The translations under genes were made by a program, and so were the position numbers. The notes under the pieces were generated by a model. The model was not told the origin of the DNA and made no database searches. It saw only the letters and a program-made list of their open reading frames with translations. A DNA stretch of 64,000 bases from Tipula vernalis (taxonomy: Eukaryota > Arthropoda > Insecta > Diptera > Tipulidae): positions 273,098,177 to 273,162,176 of the forward strand of contig OY282560.1 of assembly GCA_958295665.1 (NCBI GenBank). Reading direction: 5' to 3'. Position 1 is the stretch's first letter, and each line of letters begins with the position of its first letter. This document shows, in pieces, positions 22,224 through 33,772 of this stretch.

Positions 22224-22514
22224 TGCAATGACGCCAAACATTATATCGCATAAGCAATTTTTAATTAATGTAAAAATATCGCATAAGCAAATTTTAACAA
22301 TAAAGAAATTCCACAGAAAGTCATTCCACTGCATAACAGGAAATGACTTATTATAAAAAGTAAACAAAAACTGGAAGCGACGTTCATTACAATTTATATT
22401 TTTGAAATAAAAACATTGTCAAACTAAATTATTGTGCATTATTATTATTTTGGAACTAATACCGTTTCCCAACCACAACCAGAAATAAATTCGTTATCGG
22501 CACAACCCATAACT
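22165..22514 (+). repeat. 3' LTR of the errantivirus-like provirus (350 bp)
   Basis: Same termini as the 5' LTR, with two 33-bp units instead of four and two substitutions (near 22227 and 22321). It is followed by the duplicated target 'agaa'. Confidence 0.97.
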
Positions 22515-22518
22515 AGAA

Positions 22519-23183
22519 ATAGATTTTATCTTAAATAAAAATACGTCGTAGTAAATTTTTTTATTAGATTTTATTTTTACGCACACTTATTTATGTATGT
22601 GAAGTTGGCCCAAAATTCTATCCCAAAGAAATGCTATGGTAACACTAAAATGGCACTTTATAGTGTCAGCTCAAAAAAGCTCCTATAACGACCAATATTT
22701 ACGAAACTATAGCCCAAAAAAAATTCTATCATTACAAAATTTCCAATGTCAGCCCAAAAAAAATACTCTCATGATAACTAAAACTTTCACGACAGTAACT
22801 CTCAGCCCAAAAATAAAACTATCGCGAAACTAAAGATTTTAATATGCGGTAAATATAAAATTAAATGATTAGGAAGTTATACAAACATTTCAAAATTTAA
22901 TTCATATTATATGAATTATTATTTAATAAATTTACAGCACTAAGCTTAATAATTAAACTAAAATAAAATTTTATTTATTTTATATTTATTATTTATTTAT
23001 TAATTTCCTTATTTTTAAATTATTATTATTATTACTTGTAATTGAAATCGATTCTAATAAAATACTTCAATAATAATTTCTCTATAAGAAAATTAATAAA
23101 TAAACAATAAATATAAAATAAAAATAATTTATTATTTATCAATTTAATAAGTCACAAGAAAGAAGCAGAAAATTAATTCGAGA
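22519..23183. other. AT-rich sequence, no gene seen
   Basis: Within 22600-22830 the phrase 'cagcccaaaaa(a)' recurs several times with 'ctatc' or 'ctctc' nearby, suggesting a degenerate short repeat. No coding region is convincing. Confidence 0.4.
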
Positions 23184-23530
23184 TTTACCTTAATGGTTGT
23201 CAGAAGATGCCATGAATGGCCAGAATGGGCCATATTTTTAGGGCTGTCAAGAAATGTCACTTCTCCATATTTCTTAAAAGTTAGGGTGTTGAACATCGGT
23301 CTGTCTACGATTTTCTAATAGGTCTAATGTTTACCTTCATGGTTCCAACGAATTAGACCAATGTCATTGGGATCTCATAGCCAGAATGGCCCATATAGAT
23401 ATTCCCGTCAAGAAATGTCACTTCTTCGTCATATATCTCGAAAGTTAGGGTGTTGAACATCGATCAGACTATGATTTTCTAGTAGATCTAATCTTTACCT
23501 TCATGGTTGTAACGAATGTGGTTATTCGCT
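23184..23530. repeat. Diverged tandem repeat, ~146-164 bp unit
   Basis: 'tttacctt(a/c)atggtt' occurs at 23184, 23330 and 23494. Between them, 'caagaaatgtcacttct' and 'agttagggtgttgaacatcg' recur in the same order. This is a two-unit satellite remnant. Confidence 0.8.
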
Positions 23531-23631
23531 AGTCACTTGTGAGTATAATGTATTTTAAATAGTAAATGGTTTTAATTCCCATACATATGTAACTATTATT
23601 AGGTGATACCTACGTTGTGAAACCTAAATGT

Positions 23632-23846
23632 CGCTCTGAGTGGTGCGGTGGTAAAGCAACCACTTTAGCATATTAGGTTCGATTCCCGGTGGTGATGAGA
23701 AAAAATGTCACGACTGAGTATTGTGTTGTGGTGTGTGGTGTCTCAAATTCTCAAGTCCGAAATTTCGACTTATCTCATTGTATCTTAAAACTTTCAAGTC
23801 GTTAATGTCGTCAATTGTAGACTTATCTACAAAAAAAAAAAAAAAA
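23632..23846 (+). mobile_element. tRNA-derived SINE
   Basis: An A-box-like 'tggtgcggtggtaaagc' and a B-box 'ggttcgattcc' about 35 bases later form an internal Pol III promoter. An unrelated body follows, ending in a ~16-base poly-A tract at 23831-23846. Length (~215 bp) and layout fit a SINE. A target duplication was not clear. Confidence 0.8.
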
Positions 23847-23998
23847 TGAATACCAAATATTTGTTTGAATTTGATATATTTTTAGGTTATAAATTGATTT
23901 AATTGTTAAATTTACTTTGTATCAAATTTAACAATTAAAGTTAAATATGTTAAAATAAAATGTTTGTTTATGTATTAGTGTATATTAATAAATGCGGT

Positions 23999-25090
23999 TT
24001 AAACCTTATGAGTAGCACTTCTTATTTTAATAACCGTGCTGCTTAAATCATCATAAAGTTCCCAGTTACACTGGTTATTGCAGCAAGCCGTATAATGGTT
24101 CTGTTTGGCTTTATAGTTTACCAGGGAACTTAAACTGAATGTTACTCCATCCAATAATATTGTTGATGGAATATTATTTAATTGAACCATCGGTTGATTA
24201 TGACAGTTTAAATATTCTGTGTTTAGTGCTACGAATCCATTTAATTTGACGTTTTTTGCGTAAATTGTTTCACTACAACACGGCTTCGGAGGGAACGTAA
24301 TGAGACAATTTTGTAAATTTTTTATGCCAGTTTCTTCGAATAACTGCATATTTATTTGTATATAAGGACGTTTCTCTGTTGACTCTTTGAAGCACTTGGG
24401 ACAATAAAATTCTGCTGTAAGACTAGGTTCATTTTTCAACAAATAATCAGACACTAGTGTTATATTTGACTTGCAATTTACTTTAAGTCCCAAATCGTAT
24501 CTTAAACTATTTTTTATGTCAAATAAAGCATATTGACGTAGTTTTTCTAATTGGTAAGAATTGTGTTCTCAACACAAAAAAATCATGAAACGGTTAGCAT
24601 TGCAAAGAGTATCGTCTAAAGATCCATTTCGTAGAAACCCTTTACCAAATTGTAGCGGTTCCTTATTCTCCTCTTTTTTTGATTTCAATTGTTTAGAATC
24701 AAATTGATTCATAAGTAATTTCGTGGATAGCTCCAATTGTTCTTCTTTCGATTTTTTATTAAAATCTAAAATATTTTTTAAATCAAAATTGGATTGCGAT
24801 CGATTATTGATTGGTTTCTTTTTCCAAATTTCTTTTTTTTTTAAGTGTCTAGTAAAGTTATACCCTTAACTCGCTTTATTGACAGATTTTTCAAACTTTT
24901 TTTTGGTATTTTTGATTTGTATCGTTCAAAAATATATATATTTCTTTGATTGATTTTTTTTTAAATCCTTAAACATTTTGTAGGAATTTGGCCTAGATAT
25001 GATGCTTTGCCACAGCGCCTTTTCAGAATTGAAAAATAGTTTTCGACGTGACTATTACTAAGTCTGTCATCTTCAATTAGAAATTGTGAC
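23999..25090 (-). pseudogene. Transposase-like segment plus USP-like peptidase domain
   Basis: Reading down the minus strand from ~25085, 'NSHVENYFSILKRR' resembles the 'N-x-x-(V/A)E-x-(Y/W)F...K' element of several insect transposases. After low-complexity basic sequence, 'FGKGFLRNGS' and a frame with one stop near 24575 lead into an open 164-residue stretch (24493-23999). That stretch has a zinc-ribbon-like C-x2-C pair ('FYCPKCF') and later 'HYTACCNNQCNWELYDD'. The latter matches the His box and W..(Y/F)DD of ubiquitin-specific peptidases. The N-terminal Cys box was not found. USP-like domains joined to transposases are my interpretation and no named family was matched. The stop and A/T-run frameshifts suggest a pseudogene. 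Confidence 0.55.
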
Positions 25091-25159
25091 CACATTGGTA
25101 AGTAAGTGAAATACTTTTTAATTTATAATTTTTAATATATAATTTTTATAAATTTCGTT

Positions 25160-27425
25160 AAAATCAAGATAAATGGTGGTCAGGCCCATTATTTCTCCGA
25201 CAAAATCAATCAACTTGGACTAAAAATCCTAATTTAAAGATTAACTCAGAATTACTAAATTTAGATATCCGACAGCATACATCAGCGACGGTTTGCAGTG
25301 ACACCGAGTCTTGGAATTTATTTCATCGATACTCATCATTTACCAAGCTTCTTCGTGTTACAGCTGTAATACTTCGATTTATGAAAATGCTTAAATTAAA
25401 GGGACAGCTAAAGATTACTGGTGCACTAGTATCGAAATTCAACATATTCAGAAAAAATCAATGGCTGGACACTCCAGCAACTTAAAAAATTTACACCCGT
25501 TTATTGATGATTTAGGAGTCGACTTCTTAATGCGAGTTTGGACTATAACAACAAACACCCAATTATACTACCAGGAAGGTGGTTTGGCGTCTATTGGAGG
25601 GGGGGATCAAAGTTGAGTAGATTAATCTACCAGCTCCGTAACCTTCCAGTAGGGTGCGCATCACGTGAGCTGTTCTGGTCTTGTCATTAGGCAGCTGCGT
25701 GATGGGTACAATTGTGTAAGGGGTAACCTGTGCACAATTCGCAAGTGTACGTACTGCCTCCTCGTGGCAACCACTGGTAACTAAGGCCACTTGGCACATT
25801 TTAGGGCATTTGGCACAGGCCAAAGTACGGCGCTAAAGGAGAAAACCTTGACAAAAAACCCTAATCTAAGGTGGAACAGCATATGCCGAAAGATGAATGG
25901 CTGATAGGTTAATCAGCCCAAAATATGCGGACTCTGGATACCAGGCACCCTCCAGTTTTATTTTTAGCCTTCCTGTAGTAAAGCTGGGTGACCTACAGGT
26001 GACTTGCAATTCCCAGCAACTCGTAAGAGTAAAATCAAACGGAATACGGGGCAGGAGTAGGAATATACGGGAGTGGCACAACCCTCTCGAGGTCCTTGAG
26101 CTCCATTGCTACCGTCTTTCTAGCGGAACTACATGCTGTAGTAAACATCTAGGAGGGAGAGCAATATGCCCAGATAGTATGTATCACTTACCGGGAGGCA
26201 GTATTGTCAGGTTCATTAAGAACCTGAATATTGACTGGACGGATAATTAAGCAGGGGCCAGCACAATAGATCTTTTAGGTCGCAGTGCGAAGTGGCTGAT
26301 CGCCCGCATGGCCCCCCCAATAATAATAATAATAATACTACCAGGAAAACACATCTTCACAACATTGTTAGCCCGATCCGAACACTTTCGTCTGAAACAT
26401 TGCAGTCCACAAACACTACTGTACAAGTTGAGATCACATTATTGGATCATTAACTGTCGCAATCTATGCAAACAAATTGTTCATCGATGTATTACCTGCT
26501 TTCGAAACAAACCAAAATTGTCATATCAATTAATGGGAGAGTTACCAGCTGACCATTTTCCATAGTAGGCATCGATTTCTGTGGGCCTTTTTTCACCAAG
26601 CCAAATTCTCGGTCAAGAGCTAAAAGTAAAATTTATATATGTTTGTTTGTTTGTTTCGCCGTGAAAGCTATTCATTTAGAGTTAGTCATGGATTTGTCAA
26701 CGCATTCATTTTTGGCTTGTCTTCGTAGGTTTATTGCTCGGTGTGGCTTTTGTTCTAAAATTTACTCTGACAATGCTACTAATTTCATTGGAAGTCGCAC
26801 TGAATTAAAAGAATTGCGAAATTTGTTTTTAGCACAGGCTTTTCAGAATGAAGCAAAAGCGTTTTGCGCAAATAATCAAATTGAATGGCTCACTATTCCA
26901 CCGCGATCTCCCCATTTTGGGTGAATATGGGAGTCCGCTACAAAACACGCGAAATGGCATTTAAATCGAGTAATAGGTTTGTGTACAATGACCCAAGAAT
27001 AATATCTAACGTTAACTTGCCAAATTGAAGGGTGCCTTAATTCAAGGCCATTGACCGCTGTTTCAAGTGACTCAACAGACTTTACTGTATTATCACCCGG
27101 TCATTTTTTGATTGGTTGCCCGCTCGTATCGCTTCCTGAACCATCAATATTATATTTGAATATTAATAGGTTGTCTCGGTACCAGATGATACAAGCTATG
27201 TTCAAGAGTTCTGGAAACGTTGGCATATAGAATATTTAAATGACCTTCAAATTAGATATAAATGGCAAACTTCTTCTATAGCCACAATTATAAGATTGGT
27301 TCATTAGTTCTTCTACATGAGGATAATACTCCATTATTAAACTGAATTTTAGGCAGAATCACTCAGACACATCCCGGTTCTGACAATCGTACTCGAGTTG
27401 TTACCATTTGTTAGTCTTAGATCTT
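25160..27425 (+). pseudogene. BEL/Pao retrotransposon relic, integrase region
   Basis: Plus-strand pieces in BEL/Pao order. 'WWSGP' and 'SSFTKLLRVTAVILRF' (~25170-25390) are the region between RNase H and integrase. After a nested insertion, 'HPIILPGKHIFTTLL' and 'HYWIINCRNLCKQIVHRCITC' (to 26565) form the zinc-binding part. Then come the DDE core with 'KAIHLELVMDLST' and 'YSDNATNFIGS' (~26660-26800), 'LNSRPLTAV' and 'LSPGHFLIG' (~27040-27120), and traces of the C-terminal domain. Several stops and frameshifts make it non-functional. Gag, protease and most of RT are absent. Confidence 0.9.
25578..26334 (+). mobile_element. 757-bp nested insertion with a LINE-like (TAA)n tail
   Basis: The same 13 bases, 'atactaccaggaa', occur at 25565-25577 and 26335-26347, so this block is an insertion into the BEL/Pao relic. 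Its right end is '(aat)n'. A tail of this kind plus a target duplication of variable length point to a 5'-truncated non-LTR retrotransposon inserted on the plus strand. The interior is relatively GC-rich; a part near 25605-25680 recurs inverted at 4907-4981. No certain domain is visible, so the clade is unknown. Confidence 0.8.
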
Positions 27426-27507
27426 TCTGAAAAATAAGAGAAGGGTTTAAACTACATTAAATACAATTAAAAATAATAATTATAACTTACCTAGTCAACA
27501 TTTAATT

Positions 27508-27719
27508 TGTTGTCAAGTCGGTCTTAATATTATGAAAATAATTGTTAACTCATTATAGTCAATTTCAGATGTGAACTTAATTTAGCAATGTTGCAAGATG
27601 AATCAATTATACGTTTTTGCAAATTTGTATGTATGTGTGTAAATTGAATTAAATCGCAAAACAAATAAAATTTCGTCTTGCACTGTTGTTCACTTCGAGA
27701 ATTCATACCAAACACAACA
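27508..27719 (+). repeat. Possible 3' LTR of the BEL/Pao relic
   Basis: The segment begins 'tgttgt' and ends 'acaaca', perfect 6-bp inverted termini of TG...CA type. It contains 'caaataaaattt' as a possible polyadenylation signal and lies just downstream of the integrase relic. No second copy is present here to prove it. Confidence 0.4.
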
Positions 27720-27834
27720 ATCGCTAAAAATTGTATTTTCGTCCAATTTTATAATACATAAATAAAAATCAATTAAATTATTGTGTGTTTTTATTACAAA
27801 AATTATCTTCGAAATTAATAAAATAAAGTTAACT

Positions 27835-28026
<192 letters not shown>

Positions 28027-28049
28027 CTCATCAAACTTTGATTAAAAAC

Positions 28050-28660
28050 CGGAAATTAATAAGAAGCTCAAAAATGTTAAGTTCAAAACGAAAATTATGA
28101 AGCTTAAAGCTCTTTAGAAGCAAATATTCTAAATGTATCCCAAAACTCCATCGCCTTTTTCAATACCGAATTTCAGAGTAAAATGATTTGGTTTAGAAAG
28201 CTTTTCTAATTGAAAGCTAACATTATTTTTTCTCATAAAAGATTTTAACAAAAAGCTGAAATTATGGAAAGGCTCACAAATGTTAAGTTCACACCCGAAA
28301 GGTATAATTTAATTATCAAGCTTAAAATTCATTGAACACAAACATTCTAAATTTACCCTAAAATACCACCCTCTTTTATAATTTCAAATTTTAGAGTTAA
28401 ATAGTTTGGTTTGAAAACCACTTTGAACTTAAAGCTTTTGATGATTGATTATTAACTTTGAGAATAAATTTTTGCCAATATTTCGTCACCCTTTGTAAAA
28501 TCATTTTTTTTTTCTGGCAAATTGGTTTGGTTAAAAAAGCTTTGATAATTGAAAGCTGATAAAATTAAAAGTTTTCAATTTTTGCAAATATCATAAAACA
28601 CTTTAGCAAAAACCTAAAAATAAGAAAAAGGCTCAACGTTAGAAGTTAAGTTAAGACTAA
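28050..28660. repeat. Diverged satellite-like repeat, unit about 205 bp
   Basis: 'ggctca(c/a)aaatgttaagttca' near 28064 and 28271, 'aagctta(a)a', 'acattctaaat(t/g)ta' and 'agtttggttt(g/a)' recur in the same order. A third, weaker unit ends near 28640. Confidence 0.65.
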
Positions 28661-29395
28661 TTGACAATTTTTGCAAATACATATTTTATGCTTATACAAT
28701 TTTTTAATAAAATTTACAGATAATTCGATATTTGAAAAATTTTAAGAATATTCAAGATACATACTTTGAAAATTCGACATATTTGAGATTATTTCGAAAT
28801 TTTTGATATTTTTCAAATTATATTCGAAATTTGTTATGCTTTATGGAGATATTTAAAAACCGTCAGAGCATTGCGTTACAAGATGGTTCGTATCATCTAC
28901 TCTCAAAATCAGGTACTTTTAATTAATGCGAGACCAGATAATAGGAAGAAATAAGTTTTTAACTAAAAGCTTTGCTTGTTCATAGATACAACAAGCATTT
29001 TTGGGGCTCCAAAAAACTGTTGCGGGGGCCCGAAATTTGTTGTTACCCCACTGCCGCAACCGCTCGACTAGCTGTCACTAACCTAAGGAAATTCATCATT
29101 ATAAAAACAGAGTAACAGAAAAAAATAAAAATAAATCCTTCTCGAAGTCTTTAATCGTGCGTTTATTTTCTTTTTGACAACAGGTGAATTATATCATTTT
29201 ACTTTGGTGAAAAATAAAAGAAATAAAATTCAATTGTTCTTTTTGCTAATAAATAAAATAAAATAAATTAAATCTTAATAGATATTTTCTTTTCTTCTTA
29301 TATAAAATTAAATTACCTAACTAACAATTAATAAAGTCATTATTTTAAGTAAACATAAAATCAATTCCACCTCGGACTCTTCCACCAACCCTTTA
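28661..29395. other. AT-rich stretch, no gene seen
   Basis: Around 29000-29065 a GC-rich patch containing 'gttgcgggggcccgaaat' stands out and may be the edge of an element. Otherwise featureless. Confidence 0.35.
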
Positions 29396-29439
29396 ATCAC
29401 AGTTCAGAACTCCATAAGATCTTTTCAAAAGTTCCGCGC

Positions 29440-29720
29440 ATTGTCAAACTCAGCTGCAGAAACCATTGTTTCCAATCCCTAAACCTGCCACGTAACCGTG
29501 CCTGCTCAAATATTGGGGGTTTAGGTTCTAAAAGCGCCAGGAGAACAAAAGGATCTAGGCATTTAAATATTTTAACATCCAATAATCTCTCTTTATCTTT
29601 GAAAGCTCATACAACTGAAAATCCAACTTCTGATTTTTCTCCGATCAATTTGAAGGTAAAGAGACAATCACTAAACATACCGCGTAGCCATGCCTGTGTA
29701 AATACCAAGGTCTTAAGTAC
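29440..29720. repeat. Diverged direct duplication (~190-bp spacing)
   Basis: 'aatccctaaacctgccacgt' near 29475 resembles 'aatcactaaacataccgcgt' near 29666, each followed by 'a(a/g)cc(g/a)tgcctg'. A short minus-strand frame with a 'QARLRGRFRDW' motif covers the first copy, and a similar peptide is readable in the second. The source is not recognised. Confidence 0.4.
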
Positions 29721-30174
29721 TGTGAGTATCAAGCGAGACACGCAAGCAATCTTTGTTCATTGTTTCCATTTATTGATGGGGATCAGACGACACTGAGAGT
29801 TAATGGGCGGACCCATTTGAAAACGTGCTGTACATATGACGCCAAACATCCAGCAGTTCCCGAGTTTGGTTTCGTACTGAAAAGTTGGTCTACTCATCAG
29901 GCAGCTACGACCAAACTACAAAAAATACAATTCTCGCCACTTACATAAGTATCTGGCCAGAACCAGAAATATAATAAACTAAAAACAAACTATAATAATA
30001 AAAAACCTAGTGTACAAAAATTAAACAATAAATTAATGGTTCGAGCTGTCAAAGGTTCTGATGATCAACTGATCAGTGTTAGAACCCCCTTCATCAAATA
30101 TATTTAAGATTAGATATATAGTAGGGTATATTATTTTAAACAAAATATGTATACATATATCTACAATACAAATA
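29721..30174. other. Spacer, no gene seen
   Basis: No supported feature lies between the duplication and the LINE fragment. Confidence 0.3.
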
Positions 30175-31145
30175 TCAAATAAAATAATTCAATAAATTAA
30201 GGTTAAAGTAGGTAAAGAGTAGGATCCGTAAAAATACATTTTTTTTTAAATGTTCCCTCCCAGTTTTAGGATGTACGCAATGGTGTGAGTTTCTTAAATC
30301 ATATTTCGTAATCTTAACATTACGGTTACCACTCCTAAGAAAAAATATCTTAAGTACTTTATAAGTATATAAATAAGTTAACGGTAAAATCTTATGAAAT
30401 CTGAAAAGCGGAAGTGTTGATGTTAAAAGGCCATTTTTCAACATTATTCGTAATGAGGTGTTCTACGCTACAACCAACGATTTAAGTGAAGATTCATAAA
30501 TACCAACCCATAATATAATATCATACTGTAACTTGACTCGAATTAAGCCGTAGTAAATGGGCAGAAGAACAGACACTGGATAAAGCATACGTAAAAGATA
30601 AAGCTTTCGGCTAAACCGTTCATAAACCGTTCATAAATAGCTGCAAATGTTCGATAGGTTTTATGAAAACAAGTTTGGAATCTAAAGTAATTCCTAAATA
30701 TTTAAAATGTTCAACAGAATCAATACATACACAAACGCTCAGATCTAGAAACATTTGGTTCATGGTTTTAAAATTAATACACTCCGATAAATGATACAGA
30801 ATTTTCAGATTTGTGGTAACATTACCAGACAACTTAAATAACATAGCTTTTGTTTTCGTACTAATAAACATGGAATGAAGGTCTAACCATTTTATCAAAA
30901 CCATAAGGTCATAATTTATCTGATCAACAACCGATTTTGGGGAGGCACCCTTATAAGTAAGTAAAACATCATTAGCAAAGCCACGTTATATCCATATAGA
31001 TCAAGATGGAACAACGAGTTGATATAAATTAAAAAGAGAATGAAACCCAGTACTGAGCCCTGTGGAACACCACAATTAACCACTCTATGTTCACAATATG
31101 GATCACCAAATTTTACCGTTTGCTTTCTACTGACCCGGTAAGAAT
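30175..31145 (-). pseudogene. LINE reverse-transcriptase C-terminal fragment (CR1-like)
   Basis: Reading down from ~31140: 'SRKQTVKFGD', 'GVPQGSVLG' (RT motif B), a degenerate region where the catalytic box should be, 'STKTKAM', 'HFKYLGITLDSKL', 'LPIYYGLI' (~30470) and 'LPLFRFHKIL...LYTYKVL' (to ~30330). This is the typical order of the RT thumb and C-terminal region in CR1/L2-type LINEs. Several frameshifts are present. It abuts the copia-like gag piece at 31150, so one of the two was inserted or deleted against the other. Confidence 0.8.
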
Positions 31146-31149
31146 AAAA

Positions 31150-31434
31150 CTAGGCATTGGCGATCCCCCTTAAATTCTTTTCGGGACGCGATTCAAGTGC
31201 TGTAACGAGCGTAGAATAGCTCTCCGGTAAGCTGCTTAAATTGAACGCAACTGTCAATGGCTCAGTCAATGCATCACCTAAAGTTGCTAGTTCATCCATT
31301 AATTCCTCCATTGCTATCAAATGACTTTCAAGATCGTCGCCCTCTGACATCGTCATTTTACACAGCCGTCTTAGTAGTCGCACACTATTTGACAATGTCG
31401 ATTTTTCATGGTATTTTCGTAAGGTATCCAACAT
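31150..31434 (-). pseudogene. gag: Copia-like Gag, second part
   Basis: The frame reads 'MLDTLRKYHEKSTL', 'MTMSEGDDLESHL' and 'NLSSLPESYSTLV', the UBN2-type Ty1/Copia Gag capsid pattern. It continues the Gag begun at 33687, now separated by a LINE insertion. It is cut off at 31150 by LINE sequence. Confidence 0.85.
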
Positions 31435-31499
31435 TGTTTTTTGCGGATTTCTCTTTCTTTATGTGGATTAATTGGTTATATTCGACAAGATACTGTTGT

Positions 31500-33558
31500 T
31501 ACTTGATTTATTTATTTATTTATTTACCATCAACGGAATAAAAATCCTTTTTTGATTACAATTTTATTTTTCAATTTTACAATTTAGTTTTTATTAATTT
31601 TTTAAAAGAACATTTAGCAATATTAAAATCAAACACATCAAAATTACAATTAAATTGTCGACAAATCGCCGGGACCGGAGCATTATGTGCGTAATTAGAT
31701 TTAAATGTCGGAAAATATGTATATAAAATTCCTAATCCGAGTAGGTTTACAGGGCAGCGGTTACCGTAGGATGGCAAATTCTTTTTATTCAGCCACATTG
31801 GAAGATTCGGATCAAATGGCCAATTCAATTTATGCAGATAGTAAATAATAAATTGCTTATGTATTCGTTCAATTCTATCGATATAAATATTGTAAGCAGG
31901 ATCCCAAATAATCGACGCGTATTCCAAATTAGACCGAACAATGGAACAATACAAAGTTTTAATTGATTGTGGATTACGAAAATCTTTTATGATACGACGA
32001 ATAAAGCCAAGTAGAGAATTAGACTTAGCTACTATTAAATTAATATGGTCTCGGAAATTCAATTGATGGTCCAAGATAACACCCAAATCTTTAAATGTCA
32101 TAACTCATTCTAGCTGGTGACTACCTATAAGATATTGATGAAGAATAACTGCTTTTTTCCAGGAGAAGCTCATAATCTTGCACTTTTCCAAATTTAAGTT
32201 CAATTTATTCATAACTGACCATTTATACAGCAAATCAAGATCCACTCTGCCGTTCATTACATTGTTGCGGGCTACATACACTTCTTGATATTTTCAAGTC
32301 ATCTGCATATAATTCACAGTCGCAGTACTGCAACAAAGAAGCAATTTCATTGATGAAGACATTAAATAATACAGGTCCTATAGGTGGGAGCCCTGATGCA
32401 CTCCAGAATGAACTTCAATCATCTTATGTAGATGTAAACCCGTTAATTTGAACTACCTGCTTCAGATCACGCAGATACGATCCAATCCAATCCAAAAACA
32501 GTTTACTCACTCCAAATCTGTCCAGTTTGGCAAGAAGTAACTCAAACTGAGGTGAGTCAAATGCTTTCGCAAAATCAGTGAAAACCACATCAAGCTGACA
32601 TTTATAGTCAAAGGCACTGAATACTTTAGATGTTAAGCTTAAAAAATTTGTAGTGGTAGAACGATGCCTGACTTTGTTGGTTTAACAGGTTTAACATTAA
32701 AATACAAATAATCAGTGTAGCGGCTCATTCATGCGTGCTCCGGCACAAAGTATCACTCATATACATTGGCTTCTGGGTCTACCCAACCACTAACGCAACG
32801 TCTTCACGCCGCTCAACGTTGACATTACCATTTGGGAACACACGCATTCAACCAATGAACTACGGTCTCTTCCACATGAAGAGACAACATAAAAAACAAA
32901 ATAAAATTAAATCTTCTTTCACTTCAGTCTGCTCTCGATCTTCAATAAGGCCACATCGCGCGATGTTAATAGATCATAATAAAATGGTTTATGAAATAAT
33001 TAAATTAAATAATTAAATTAAATTAAAATTTATTAAAATAAGTTCAGTTCCAAATTTGTTTTTATTTATTTGTGAACGTGCTAAATCAGAAATAATAAGC
33101 TCAAATAATTTTGGAATTGATGATAATATAGATATGCCACGATAATTTTTAATGTTGCTCCGTTTTCCGGATTTAAAAATGGGAATTATAATTGGCTTTT
33201 TCCATACCAACGGAAATACACCACTCTTCAGAGACACATTAAATATCAGAGATAATGGTAATGATAGCGAGCTGTTAAGATCTTTAAGTATTTTTGCAGG
33301 TATGTTATCAAAACCACATCCCGATTTCATCTTGGATATACCAAGGCTGACATCTTTTACTGAAATATAAGGTATTCCAATGAAATTTTGATGATGCGAA
33401 CTACGAGGTCCTAATGAAATATCAATAGCATTATCATTGTATTTTTGATAGACTGATTGGAAAAATTCAGCAAATAATTCACATATGTCCTCAGCATTAA
33501 AGGCAGTTACATTATTTAACGACATTATTTGGTTTGAAATTAAATTATTTAATTTTTG
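31500..33558 (-). pseudogene. CR1/L2-like LINE inserted in the copia-like gag
   Basis: On the minus strand, 'FAEFFQSVYQKYN' (~33440), 'SGCGFDNIPAKIL' (~33300), 'VWKKPIIIPIFKSG', 'NYRGISILSSIPKLFE' (~33120) and, past an interruption at ~32700-33045, 'STTTNFLSLTSKVF', 'FTDFAKAFDS', 'YADDLK' (~32300), 'FKDLGVILDHQLNF' (32090) and 'YASIIWDP' form a full RT from fingers to C-terminus. The 3' end at ~31500-31524 is a (TAAA)n tail, as in CR1/L2-type elements. Stops at several places show it is dead. The frame 33687-33013 is a chance Gag-RT fusion across the junction. Confidence 0.9.
32700..33045. mobile_element. ~350-bp insertion within the LINE RT (possible solo LTR)
   Basis: RT sequence breaks off near 33045 and resumes near 32690. 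The intervening DNA starts 'tgtagcggctcattc' near 32717, is moderately GC-rich, contains 'aacaaaataaaatt', and ends in AT repeats. A solo LTR is possible, but no partner copy or certain target duplication was found. Confidence 0.35.
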
Positions 33559-33687
33559 ATCTGGTGGTTCTGACTCAACAATATCCCATAAATCTTCCTT
33601 TATTAAAAGTAATTTCAATTTATATTTCCACATTTGATAATTATTATTATTCAGTTTGTTAATCTGTATTTTAGTTGAGTCCACCAT
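33558..33687 (-). pseudogene. gag: Copia-like Gag, N-terminal part
   Basis: Starting at 33687: 'INKLNNNNYQMWKYKLK' and 'LWDIVESEPPDQ', the conserved start of Ty1/Copia Gag. The frame then runs into the inserted LINE without an immediate stop. Confidence 0.85.
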
Positions 33688-33754
33688 AATGACGGTTGAA
33701 AATAATGGTTTAAACTTAATAATCTTGTTTTACTGCTTCAGATTATTATCGTAT

Positions 33755-33772
33755 ATGGGCCCATAACCAGTT
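33755..33772 (-). promoter_or_regulatory. Copia-type primer-binding site
   Basis: On the minus strand 'ggttatgggccca' follows the LTR. It matches the known Copia PBS, which is complementary to an internal part of initiator tRNA-Met. Confidence 0.75.

Larger units (their letters stand above)
16363..22514 (+). mobile_element. Errantivirus-like (Ty3/Gypsy with env) provirus, internally deleted
   Basis: The element is bounded by two LTRs that start 'agttaac' and end 'ataact', the AGTTA/TAACT termini known from insect errantiviruses. A 4-bp target duplication 'agaa' flanks it (16359-16362 and 22515-22518). Internal order is PBS, leader, gag, protease and the start of RT, env, PPT. RT from its fingers onward, RNase H and integrase are absent, so it could move only with help supplied in trans. 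The LTRs differ by two substitutions plus a copy-number change of a 33-bp repeat, which indicates a recent insertion. An unrelated ~1.5-kb insertion splits env. Confidence 0.95.

Noticed and set aside
33013..33687. 224-codon apparent gene
   Set aside because: It is a chance fusion of a Copia-type Gag start with an inserted LINE RT.
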